Shown: piece by piece, positions 53,912 to 60,716 of the stretch
Numbering within the stretch: the stretch's first letter is position 1
Layout of the letters: the number at the start of each line of letters is the position of its first letter
Assembly (NCBI RefSeq): GCF_044457565.1
Contig: NZ_JBITGZ010000012.1
Location: forward strand, 62,001-126,000
Direction of reading: 5' to 3'
Origin: Kitasatospora sp044457565
Lineage (GTDB): Bacteria; Actinomycetota; Actinomycetes; Streptomycetales; Streptomycetaceae
Length of the DNA: 64,000 bases
Translations under genes and position numbers: made by a program
The notes under the pieces: model-generated
Databases searched by the model: none
Told to the model about the DNA's origin: nothing
The model's input: only the letters and a program-made list of their open reading frames with translations

Positions 53912-53972
53912 AGCGCATGACGTGGCCACTCCCCAAGGTCCGGATCAAGGGATCGGCCACGCGTTGCCGAGA

Positions 53973-54005
53973 ATTCACCTTCAGGTGGGGGTGGGTTCAC
54001 CGGGC
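53973..54005. promoter_or_regulatory. PHO box between phoR and phoU
   Basis: ATTCACCTTCA (53973-53983), a degenerate GGTGGGGGTGG (53984-53994) and GTTCACCGGGC (53995-54005) form three consecutive 11-nt units. Units one and three fit the PhoP direct-repeat consensus (GTTCACC) and lie exactly 22 nt apart. PhoP is known to bind such a box in the phoU/phoRP region of streptomycetes. Confidence 0.7.
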
Positions 54006-54206
54006 GGGCCGTGCCAGGTCGCCCTGGCGACCCAGGCTGGGACGCGCAGCCCGTGTGGGACGGACGACGGCAGCGAACATCCGCCCGGCGTCCTTGGTGC
54101 GCGCGTACGATTCGCGCCACCAGCAGCGGCCATCTGGACAGCCAATCCGGCAGTCGTACGGATGACCGGTCGGCACCGCCACCGACACAGCTTCTGAGGA
54201 GAGAGC

Positions 54207-54887
54207 ATGCGCGACGCGTACCACGAGGAACTCGACTCGATCGGCGACAGCCTGGTCGAAATGGCGAGACTGGTCGGTTCGGCCATGGGCCGGGCCACCA
54301 CCGCCCTGCTCGACGCGGACCTGGCGCTGGCCGAGAGCGTGATCGCCGCGGACGAGAAGGTCAACGCGCTGCACCACGAGCTGGAGGACCGGGCGATCGA
54401 CCTGCTCGCCCGCCAGCAGCCGGTCGCCACCGACCTGCGCATCGTGGTCACCTCGCTTCGGATGAGCGCCGACCTGGAGCGTTGCGGCGACCTGGCCCGC
54501 CACGTGGCCAAGGTCGCGCGGCTGCGCTACCCGCAGTCGGCCGTGCCGAACGACCTGCACTCCATCGTGCTGGAGATGGGTCAGCTCGCCCAGCGACTGG
54601 TGGCCAAGGCCGGCCAGGTCATCGCGACCAAGGATGTGGAGGCCGCGCTGGAGCTGGAGCGCGACGACGACGCGATCGACGCCCTGCACCGCGAGCTGTT
54701 CACCCACCTGATCGACGACCGCTGGCAGCACGGCATCGAGACCGGCGTCGACGTCACGCTGGTCGGCCGGTACTACGAGCGGTTCGCCGACCACGCGGTC
54801 TCGGTGGCCAAGCGTGTGGTCTACCTGGTGACGGGTGAGCACGCCGCCGACTTCATCGCCGCGACCGAGGCCAACCCCGGGGAGTGA
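54207..54887 (+). CDS. phoU: PhoU phosphate-signalling regulator
   Basis: The 226-residue all-helical protein has two PhoU three-helix repeats, each with an acidic metal-binding E/DxxxD pattern (ERCGDLARHVAKVARL and YERFADHAVSVAKRVV). PhoU links the Pst transporter to PhoR and keeps the system off when phosphate is sufficient. The ATG at 54207 follows GAGGAGAG. It is divergent from phoRP with a PHO box between them. A 14-bp-stem terminator follows about 100 bp after the stop. Confidence 0.96.
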   Translation: MRDAYHEELDSIGDSLVEMARLVGSAMGRATTALLDADLALAESVIAADEKVNALHHELEDRAIDLLARQQPVATDLRIVVTSLRMSADLERCGDLARHVAKVARLRYPQSAVPNDLHSIVLEMGQLAQRLVAKAGQVIATKDVEAALELERDDDAIDALHRELFTHLIDDRWQHGIETGVDVTLVGRYYERFADHAVSVAKRVVYLVTGEHAADFIAATEANPGE

Positions 54888-54919
54888 GTGCGGCCCGGGC
54901 GGCCGCGTCGACCCGGCCG

Positions 54920-54964
54920 CCGCAGGCTCCGCGGGCTCCGCAGGATCTGCGGGATCTGCGGGTC
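54920..54964. repeat. Degenerate 9-bp tandem array after phoU
   Basis: Five units of nine bases (CCGCAGGCT, CCGCGGGCT, CCGCAGGAT, CTGCGGGAT, CTGCGGGTC) lie end to end 33 bp after the phoU stop. Confidence 0.7.
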
Positions 54965-54986
54965 CGGACCGCGAAGCGTAAGCCGT

Positions 54987-55022
54987 GGAGGTTTGGTCCC
55001 ACCTCAGGGGGACCAAACCTCC
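54987..55022 (+). terminator. phoU terminator
   Basis: GGAGGTTTGGTCCC and its complement (54987-55000, 55009-55022) enclose ACCTCAGG. Confidence 0.85.
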
Positions 55023-55114
55023 GGGCCGGGTGGTGAGGGCGCACGGCCGGCCGGGTTTCCCACCCCTGTACGCCCATTGACGCTCTCTCGGCGCGAGGGC
55101 TTCACTCGAGACGT

Positions 55115-55132
55115 GGGCACAGGAGTGTGCCC
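55115..55132. promoter_or_regulatory. GGGCAC-N6-GTGCCC inverted repeat before the Cys-rich peptide gene
   Basis: Perfect 6-bp arms lie 23 bp before the ATG and directly upstream of the GAGGAGGG ribosome-binding site. TTGACG at 55077-55082 upstream may be the -35 box. The repeat may be an operator or an mRNA hairpin. Confidence 0.4.
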
Positions 55133-55154
55133 GTATCGAGGAGGGTCCAGCACG

Positions 55155-55334
55155 ATGAAGGCAACCCCGACCCGGACCGTGCCGCCGGTCGACACCGTCG
55201 AACCACCCGCCCCGAAGCTGCTGCCGATCCTTGCCGCCGGCTGCGGCTGCGGCCCGGGCTGCGGCTGCGGCTGCCAGTCCGGCGCGCCCTGCCAGTGCGG
55301 CGGCGCGAGCGGAGGCTGCTGCGGCGGCCACTGA
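55155..55334 (+). CDS. 59-residue cysteine-rich peptide (metallothionein-like or modified-peptide precursor)
   Basis: Residues 1-28 are a Cys-free, proline-rich leader (MKATPTRTVPPVDTVEPP...). Residues 29-59 contain nine cysteines in Gly-rich C-G-C, C-Q-C and C-C arrangements and end with GGH. The spacing C-x-C repeated many times suits binding of Cu(I), Zn or Cd, as in small mycobacterial metallothioneins, but the two-part layout would also suit a leader/core peptide precursor. No maturation enzyme gene is adjacent. The ATG at 55155 has GAGGAGGG upstream at the right distance, which is strong support. It stands alone after the phoU terminator. Confidence 0.7.
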   Translation: MKATPTRTVPPVDTVEPPAPKLLPILAAGCGCGPGCGCGCQSGAPCQCGGASGGCCGGH

Positions 55335-55428
55335 GCGGGCCGGGTGCCCCGCCGCACTGGCGGCGGCACCCGACCGACCCCTCGTCCGGCACCGTCCGCA
55401 GTCGTGCGGAGGTACGTGCGGGCGTCCG

Positions 55429-55674
55429 TCAGAACTTCACGTCGATGCAGGAGTAGAAGGCGTTCCCGGTGTCGGCGATCTCTCGCGCTGCGGCTGAGCG
55501 TGCTCGGGGGCTGGGCGCCGCTGTAGGGGACGGTGAGGAACGGCGTGGTACCCAGGCCGGCCCTCGTGAGCGGCTTGGTCGCGTCCCACTGGATCTCGCC
55601 GCAGCCCGTCACGGTCCCGCGGCGCACAGGGCATCGCTGGCGGCGGCCCTCACGGCCGTCGCCACCATTGGCAT
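55429..55674 (-). pseudogene. Possible broken gene for a short exported protein
   Basis: One frame encodes MPMVATAVRAAASDALCAAG, which looks like a signal peptide. A second reads VTGCGEIQWDATKPLTRAGLGTTPF and LTVPYSGAQPPSTLS. A third ends REIADTGNAFYSCIDVKF and stops at 55429. The pieces join into a plausible ~80-residue exported protein only if two frameshifts are assumed. I do not recognise the family. Confidence 0.35.
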
Positions 55675-55783
55675 GCCTGCGCCAGGTCAGTGCTCCCACG
55701 ACAGGAGCCGGCCGACGGAGCGCCAATGACCCGAAACGCCTTGGCAGGGAGGGGAGTTGAACTGCATCCCCTCGCCGCGGAAC

Positions 55784-55825
55784 GCTCCGGCCCCGCCCCC
55801 ACGATCAGGGGGGCGGGGTCGGAGC
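55784..55825. terminator. Strong hairpin in the scar region
   Basis: Seventeen-base arms with one G-T pair (55784-55800, 55809-55825) enclose an 8-nt loop. Confidence 0.7.
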
Positions 55826-55887
55826 GGCAGCAGGCAGCCGACAGGCTTACTTCCTGCCCTGGGTCTGGAGGGCCTGTTCATTTGACC

Positions 55888-55918
55888 AGGTCAGCGGGAC
55901 TCAAAACCCTGCTGACCT
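55888..55918. terminator. Second hairpin in the scar region
   Basis: AGGTCAGCGGG pairs with CCCTGCTGACCT-type sequence (one G-T pair) around ACTCAAAA. A tRNA was considered here and not found. Confidence 0.5.
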
Positions 55919-56181
55919 GCGGTGGGGCGGTCATTACTAGTCGTTGTTGGCCGTTGTTTGTCGCGCTCGGAGGGCCCAGAGAGGGCCCGGCGTGGTCGCC
56001 CCCGGGCCTCACTCAAGAGGAGCAGCCTCCCCTTCGCTCGCCGTGCGCAAGACGGGCCCGTCCCTCGACGTGGCCGTTCCGAAGCGGTAGCTGAAGTCCT
56101 CGGTGACGGGTCACGCCACACTCGCTTTCGAGTTCTGCCGCAGGAGTCATTGTCAAGAGTTGTGGATTTGACGCTTGGCCT

Positions 56182-57243
56182 TCAGGCTATGACCCGGCCG
56201 CGGAGGATGATGCGGCTGGGGTGAGCCAGGGTGGAAGCGTCGAGCGTGGGGTCGGTGTCGTAGGCGACGAGATCGGCGGGGGCTCCGTCAACCAGGCCGG
56301 GCAGGCCAAGGTAGGAGCGGGCCGACCAGGAGGCCGCGCCCAGCGCCGCTTCGGGCGACAGGCCCGCACGGACCAGCCATTCAATCTCCGAGCTGACGGT
56401 GCCGCATGGGAAGCTGTCGGTGCCGGCCAGGATGGTGACACCGGCCTCATGTGCGGCTCTCACGTTGGGCAGCATCGCGTCCCATCCGGCCAGCCACCAG
56501 TCCCGGCGGGCGCTCGGTTCGGCGGCCCGCCGCCGGTCGGCTCCGGAGCCGAAGACGCTGAGCGTGGGGACGAACGCTGTGCCTTGGTCCGCCATCCGAT
56601 CGATCAGGCTCGGGTCCAGGTGCATGCCGTGCTCCAGGCTGTCGACTCCGGCCAGGACGGCGTTGCGACTGCCCTCGCTGGTCTGGCAGTGCGCGGCCAC
56701 CCGGCCACCGATCGTGTGCACGGCCTGGACGACAGCAGTGAGGATGTCCAACGGCAGTGCGGGTTCGTCATGCCTCCAGTCCCCGATGACCTTGCACCAA
56801 CCCGAGGACGCGGTGGCCTCCTCCACGGCTGCGGCGACCAGGTCAGCCTCGCTCACGTCTCTTCCAAAGCCGGGGAAGAAACGGCCCGGGGTGGCCAGCC
56901 AGCGTCCGGCCGAGTAGACGCGGGGCATGTCCGGGTCTTCGTCAACCCAGTCGGGGATGCGAGCTGCGGACCCGGGCGTGCGTACCAGCAGCACTCCGGC
57001 GTCGCGGTGATCGGTCAGGTGCCGCCGAAGCGTCGCGTCGCTGAACGGAGCCTCGATGTCTTCGGTGCCGGGATGGGTATGTGCATCAACCAGGCCGGGC
57101 AGCAGCCAGCCGCCGTCAATGACGAGGTCAGCATCCGGGGCAGCCCCGGCCCTCAGCCGGTCGCCATCGATCCAGAAGGATCGCTCCTCCCGCTCGGGCA
57201 ATACGACGCCGCGCACTTGCAGCACCACCAGTGGCCTCCCCAC
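56182..57243 (-). CDS. Amidohydrolase-family metal-dependent hydrolase
   Basis: The 353-residue protein has the amidohydrolase fold. The metal motif HxH is in VDAHTHPGTED near residue 55, a candidate carboxylated Lys in SGWCKVIGDW near 150, His in VAAHCQTSEG near 185 and LEHGMH near 205, and the catalytic Asp in LAGTDSFP near 275. The layout resembles imidazolonepropionase/prolidase-type enzymes that open cyclic amides. GTG at 57243 starts the family's N-terminal beta-strand. GC content and codon use are lower in GC than in flanking core genes, and remains of an integrase and a transposase lie directly upstream, so the gene was probably acquired. Substrate unknown. Confidence 0.85.
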   Translation of the reverse strand: MGRPLVVLQVRGVVLPEREERSFWIDGDRLRAGAAPDADLVIDGGWLLPGLVDAHTHPGTEDIEAPFSDATLRRHLTDHRDAGVLLVRTPGSAARIPDWVDEDPDMPRVYSAGRWLATPGRFFPGFGRDVSEADLVAAAVEEATASSGWCKVIGDWRHDEPALPLDILTAVVQAVHTIGGRVAAHCQTSEGSRNAVLAGVDSLEHGMHLDPSLIDRMADQGTAFVPTLSVFGSGADRRRAAEPSARRDWWLAGWDAMLPNVRAAHEAGVTILAGTDSFPCGTVSSEIEWLVRAGLSPEAALGAASWSARSYLGLPGLVDGAPADLVAYDTDPTLDASTLAHPSRIILRGRVIA

Positions 57244-57309
57244 GAACCCGCCTGCACGTTGGTCAATCTCGCTGATCCTATGAGAGACCTCGGCAGGGGA
57301 ACCTCGGCA

Positions 57310-57447
57310 TCAAGCAGCCGCCTCGTCAGTCCGCTCTACGAGGACTCCGCGCTCGAATCTTGCTCCGGCACGGACGAGGGCGACGAGGTGGGGTGCGTTC
57401 ACCGCTCGCCACCGCTGTTGGGCGGACTCGACGAGCTTGAAGACCAT
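57310..57447 (-). pseudogene. C-terminal remnant of an IS256-type (mutator) transposase
   Basis: The last 45 codons before a stop read MVFKLVESAQQRWRAVNAPHLVALVRAGARFERG. This corresponds to the C-terminal end of IS256-family transposases (a hydrophobic helix, QKRWR-like motif, then N-x-x-x-L-x-x-L-V). Nothing upstream in this frame matches the rest of the transposase; the sequence runs instead into an integrase remnant on the other strand. No inverted repeats or target duplication are visible. Confidence 0.65.
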
Positions 57448-57622
57448 GGCCAGGGCGGCGTTGGACGCGGGAGAGAGCATCAAGGCCGTAAGCGAGTACC
57501 TCGGGCACTCCGACCCGGGACTGACGCTGAAGGTGTACGCGCACCTCATGCCGAGCAGCCGCGACCGTGCCCGCAAGGCACTCGGTGAAGCGCTCCGGCC
57601 GCCGCAGGACTCCCCGCACTGA
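57437..57622 (+). pseudogene. C-terminal remnant of a tyrosine recombinase (phage-type integrase)
   Basis: From about 57446 the frame reads RAALDAGESIKAVSEYLGHSDPGLTLKVYAHLMPSSRDRARKALGEAL. This is the C-terminal end of an integrase: LGHSD carries the conserved His/Trp-position residue and VYAHLMP carries the catalytic Tyr. The N-terminal ~300 residues, including the first catalytic Arg, are missing. The fragment starts where the transposase remnant ends, so an IS256-like insertion and later deletion probably removed the rest. Confidence 0.85.
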
Positions 57623-57650
57623 GGTCCCACAGTGGGCCCAGGGCGTGAAA

Positions 57651-57689
57651 ATGCCCCCGCCCCGCGCCGTATACGCAGGTCGGGGGCAT
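57651..57689. terminator. gpmA terminator
   Basis: ATGCCCCCG and CGGGGGCAT (9 bp) pair across a 21-nt loop just after the gpmA stop codon; on the minus strand the hairpin precedes TTTT-poor sequence. Confidence 0.5.
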
Positions 57690-57703
57690 GATCATGAAGG
57701 CTA

Positions 57704-58462
57704 CTACTTCTTGCCCTGGTTCTTCACGGCCTCGATGGCGGCGGCGGCGGCCTCCGCGTCGAGGTAGCGGCCGCCCTTGGCGACCGGCTTGAAGTCCGCG
57801 TCGAGCTCGTAGACGAGCGGGATGCCGGTCGGGATGTTCAGGCCCGCGATGTCCTCGTCGGAGATGCCGTCGAGGTGCTTCACCAGCGCGCGCAGGCTGT
57901 TGCCGTGCGCGGTGACCAGCACGGTCTTGCCCGCGGCCAGGTCCGGGACGATCGCGTCATACCAGTACGGGAGCATCCGGTCGACGACGTCCTTGAGGCA
58001 CTCCGTGCGCGGGCGCAGCTCGCTCGGGATGTCCGCGTAGCGGGGGTCGCCGGCCTGCGAGTACTCGTTGTCGTCGGCCAGCACCGGCGGCGGGGTGTCG
58101 TAGGAGCGGCGCCAGAGCTGGAACTGCTCGTCGCCGAACTCGGCCAGCGTCTGGGCCTTGTCCTTGCCCTGCAGAGCGCCGTAGTGGCGCTCGTTCAGCC
58201 GCCAGCTGCGGCTGACCGGGATCCAGTGGCGGTCGGCCTTGTCCAGCGCGATCTGCGAGGTGCGGATGGCGCGGCGCAGCAGCGAGGTGTGCACCACATC
58301 GGGGAAGAAGCCCTCGGCGGCGAGCAGCTCGCCACCGCGTGCGGCCTCCTTCTCGCCCTTGTCGTTGAGGTCGACGTCGACCCAACCGGTGAACAGGTTC
58401 TTCTGGTTCCACTGGCTCTCGCCGTGGCGGAGCAGGATCAGTCGGTAGGTCGTTTCAGCCAT
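57704..58462 (-). CDS. gpmA: 2,3-bisphosphoglycerate-dependent phosphoglycerate mutase
   Basis: The 252-residue glycolytic enzyme interconverts 3- and 2-phosphoglycerate. LILLRHGESQWN carries the phosphorylated His (residue 14) in the RHG motif. TSLLRRAIRTS, WRLNERHYGALQGKDK and VLVTAHGNSLRALVKHLDGIS are further dPGM motifs with the second catalytic His. The ATG at 58462 is preferred to an upstream start at 58534. TAAGCT ends 7 nt before the ATG, predicting a leaderless mRNA. Confidence 0.97.
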   Translation of the reverse strand: MAETTYRLILLRHGESQWNQKNLFTGWVDVDLNDKGEKEAARGGELLAAEGFFPDVVHTSLLRRAIRTSQIALDKADRHWIPVSRSWRLNERHYGALQGKDKAQTLAEFGDEQFQLWRRSYDTPPPVLADDNEYSQAGDPRYADIPSELRPRTECLKDVVDRMLPYWYDAIVPDLAAGKTVLVTAHGNSLRALVKHLDGISDEDIAGLNIPTGIPLVYELDADFKPVAKGGRYLDAEAAAAAIEAVKNQGKK

Positions 58463-58469
58463 GGCGCCC

Positions 58470-58475
58470 AGCTTA
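58470..58475 (-). promoter_or_regulatory. gpmA -10 box, leaderless arrangement
   Basis: TAAGCT on the minus strand ends 7 nt before the gpmA ATG. Confidence 0.45.
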
Positions 58476-58576
58476 ATGGAGGCCGAAAACGGGTAGCCGG
58501 GGCCCGGGGCCCGTGAGTAATGTGTGCTTGTCACTTGAGCCTCTTACAGTCCCGATGTCCGGTGTGTCCTGTTCGC

Positions 58577-59974
58577 ATGTCACCGCTCATCGGGACTCCT
58601 GCCGTCCGGGAGTCCGCCGTGCCTGTCCCCGCCCGCATCCGCAGAGCCGCGACGGAGACGATGGGCGGGTTGCCGCGCCAGTTCTGGTGGCTCTGGACGG
58701 CGACGCTGGTCAACCGCCTCGGCGGATTCGTGGTGACCTTCCTGGCGCTGTACCTGACCACCGACCGCGGCTACTCCGCCTCTTACGCCGGTCTGGTCGC
58801 CTCGCTGTTCGGCCTCGGCTCGGCCGTCGCGGCGGTCGGCGGCGGCGTGCTCACCGACCGGATCGGGAGGCGGCCGACCCTGGTGGCGGCGCAGCTCGGG
58901 ACGGCGCTGTTCACCGCGGTGCTCGGCTTCACGGACGGCCCGGTGGCGATCGCCGCGGTGGCGTTCCTGGTCGGACTCTGCAACAACGCCTCGCGGCCCG
59001 CCGTGTCGGCGATCATCGCGGACATCGTCCCGGCGGCGGACCGGGTGCGGGCCTTCGCGCTGAACTACTGGGCGATCAACATCGGCTTCGGGGTATCCGC
59101 GGCTGCGGCCGGCCTGATCGCCACCCACGGCTACCTCGTGCTCTTCCTGCTGGACGCGCTCTCCACCCTGCTCTGCGCGGTGCTCATCTTCGTCAAGATC
59201 CCGGAGACCAGGCCCGACGTGCCGGCCGCCCGGCGTGACGAACCGACCGTCGGCCTCGGCTCGGTCTTCCGCGACGGACGCTTCATGGTGGTGGTCGCGC
59301 TCAACCTGCTGCTCGCACTGGTCGTCCAGCAGGGCAGCACCACGCTGGCCGTCGACATGGGCCGGGCCGGCATCTCGGCCACCCAGTACGGACTGGTGAT
59401 CGGGCTCAACGGGCTGCTCATCGTACTGCTGCAGATCCCGCTGACCCGGGCGATGGAGGGGCGCAGCCGGACGGCGCTGCTGGTCGCCAGCGCACTGCTC
59501 ACCGGCTGGGGCTTCGGGCTGACGGCGCTGGCGGGCTCCTCGGCGCTGTTCTACGCGGGCACGGTGGCGGTCTGGACGATCGGCGAGATCATGAACGCGC
59601 CGACCATGATGGCCCTGGTCGCCGAGCTCTCACCGACCCACGCACGCGGCCGCTACCAGGGCGTCCACTCGCTCTCCTGGTCACTGGCGTCCTTCGTCGG
59701 ACCGGCGGCGGGTGGCCTGCTGCTCCAGCACGTCGGGGGCGGGGCGGTGTGGGGCGCCTGCGCGGTGTGCGGGACGCTCGCCGCCCTGGGGTACGCGGTG
59801 CTCGGGCGGCAGCCGGGCGCGCCGACGGCGGCGGCAGAGCCGGTCGGGGCCGTGCCGGTGGCTGCCGAGGCGGCTGAGACTGCTGCGCCGGAGGCGGTCG
59901 GAACGGTGGCAGTCCAGCCGGGGGCGGCCGACACCAGGGCGGCCACCGAGACCGCGCCGATGCCGGCCGGCTGA
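58577..59974 (+). CDS. MFS transporter (12-helix type)
   Basis: The 465-residue membrane protein has the MFS pattern: helix 1 at FWWLWTATLVNRLGGFVVTFLALYL (near residue 35), motif A as GGGVLTDRIGRRPTL near residue 93, and a second half starting after the loop near residue 220. Helices end near residue 415 and an Ala/Glu/Val-rich tail of about 50 residues follows. It resembles DHA1-type exporters; substrate unknown. ATG at 58577 or GTG at 58619 are possible starts. TACAGT at 58545-58550 is a candidate -10 box. It is divergent from gpmA. Confidence 0.88.
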   Translation: MSPLIGTPAVRESAVPVPARIRRAATETMGGLPRQFWWLWTATLVNRLGGFVVTFLALYLTTDRGYSASYAGLVASLFGLGSAVAAVGGGVLTDRIGRRPTLVAAQLGTALFTAVLGFTDGPVAIAAVAFLVGLCNNASRPAVSAIIADIVPAADRVRAFALNYWAINIGFGVSAAAAGLIATHGYLVLFLLDALSTLLCAVLIFVKIPETRPDVPAARRDEPTVGLGSVFRDGRFMVVVALNLLLALVVQQGSTTLAVDMGRAGISATQYGLVIGLNGLLIVLLQIPLTRAMEGRSRTALLVASALLTGWGFGLTALAGSSALFYAGTVAVWTIGEIMNAPTMMALVAELSPTHARGRYQGVHSLSWSLASFVGPAAGGLLLQHVGGGAVWGACAVCGTLAALGYAVLGRQPGAPTAAAEPVGAVPVAAEAAETAAPEAVGTVAVQPGAADTRAATETAPMPAG

Positions 59975-60046
59975 TTCCCCGGACGGGCGGGCCGGGCTCA
60001 GCCGACCGTCGCCGCCTACCCCGCTGCTGCGACCGCTGCGACCGGG

Positions 60047-60580
60047 CTACTCGGCAGCGGGGGCGGCAGCCGGCGCGGCGGGCGCGGCCAGGTGGGCGAA
60101 GGCCGCCAGATTGCGGGTGGACTCACCGCGCTTGGTGCGCCACTCCCACTCACGGCGGATCGCGGAGGCGAACCCGAGTTCGAGCAGCGTGTTGAACGGC
60201 TCGTCGGCGCTCTCCAGCACGGTGCCGAGCAGCCGGTCCACTGAGTCCCCCGTCAGGGCCTCCAGCGGAAGCCGGCCCGCGAGGTAGACGTCACCGAGCG
60301 CGTCGATCGCGTACGCGACCCCGTACAGCCGGGTGTTGCGTTCGAGCAGCCAGCGGTAGACCGCCTCGTGGTTCTCGTCCGGGCGGCGGATCACGAAGGC
60401 GTTGACCGAGAGGGTGTGATCGCCGACCCGCAGCGCGCAGGCGGTGTTCAGCTTCCGGATGCCCGGAAGGGTCGCCACCAGCGTGTACGGGTCGGTGGTG
60501 GCCGGCTCCCAGGCGACGCCCGCGTCGTCCAGGGCCGTGCGCAGGAGGGTGAGGGCCTCGTCCTTGGTGCGGATTGCCAT
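60047..60580 (-). CDS. YbjN domain-containing protein
   Basis: The 177-residue protein has the YbjN fold, related to type III secretion chaperones (DEALTLLRTALDDAGVAWEP; HTLSVNAFVIRRPDENHEAVYRWLLERNTRLYGVAYAIDALGDVYLAGRLPLEAL). Such proteins are thought to assist or regulate partner proteins, but no partner is known in actinomycetes. It always sits near mshA in streptomycetes, though a functional link is unproved. The ATG at 60580 has TAACGT 7 nt upstream (60588-60593, minus strand), predicting a leaderless mRNA. The last 15 residues are Ala/Pro repeats. Confidence 0.88.
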   Translation of the reverse strand: MAIRTKDEALTLLRTALDDAGVAWEPATTDPYTLVATLPGIRKLNTACALRVGDHTLSVNAFVIRRPDENHEAVYRWLLERNTRLYGVAYAIDALGDVYLAGRLPLEALTGDSVDRLLGTVLESADEPFNTLLELGFASAIRREWEWRTKRGESTRNLAAFAHLAAPAAPAAAPAAE

Positions 60581-60587
60581 GGGGGTG

Positions 60588-60593
60588 ACGTTA
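60588..60593 (-). promoter_or_regulatory. -10 box of the YbjN gene, leaderless arrangement
   Basis: TAACGT on the minus strand ends 7 nt before the ATG at 60580. Confidence 0.4.
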
Positions 60594-60692
60594 CTCGGCG
60601 GTACCTGCGGCGCGCAGCAGCGGCCGCGGCTGCCGAAGGGCGCGCCGCCGCCCCGCCCGGGGCGGAACGGCGGGTCGGGGGCAGGCATCCCC

Positions 60693-60716
60693 GAGGATCA
60701 GAGGATCAGAGGATCA
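60693..60716. repeat. GAGGATCA octamer array overlapping the mshA stop codon
   Basis: GAGGATCA is repeated three times in tandem; the last copy includes the mshA stop codon (TGA on the minus strand). Confidence 0.8.

Larger units (their letters stand above)
55335..56181. other. Gene-poor mobile-element scar region, left part
   Basis: About 850 bp with a broken short ORF on the minus strand (55429-55674), strong hairpins (55784-55825, 55888-55918) and no intact gene. GC content falls relative to neighbours after about 55920, and third-position bias is lost. Confidence 0.5.

Noticed and set aside
55860..55960. tRNA gene or attachment site in the scar region
   Set aside because: The hairpin at 55888-55918 has a tRNA-like look but no acceptor or T arm forms; no duplicated att core was found next to the integrase remnant.
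57310..57630. Full-length transposase gene
   Set aside because: Only the last 45 codons match a transposase; upstream codons in the frame are the antisense of the integrase remnant.
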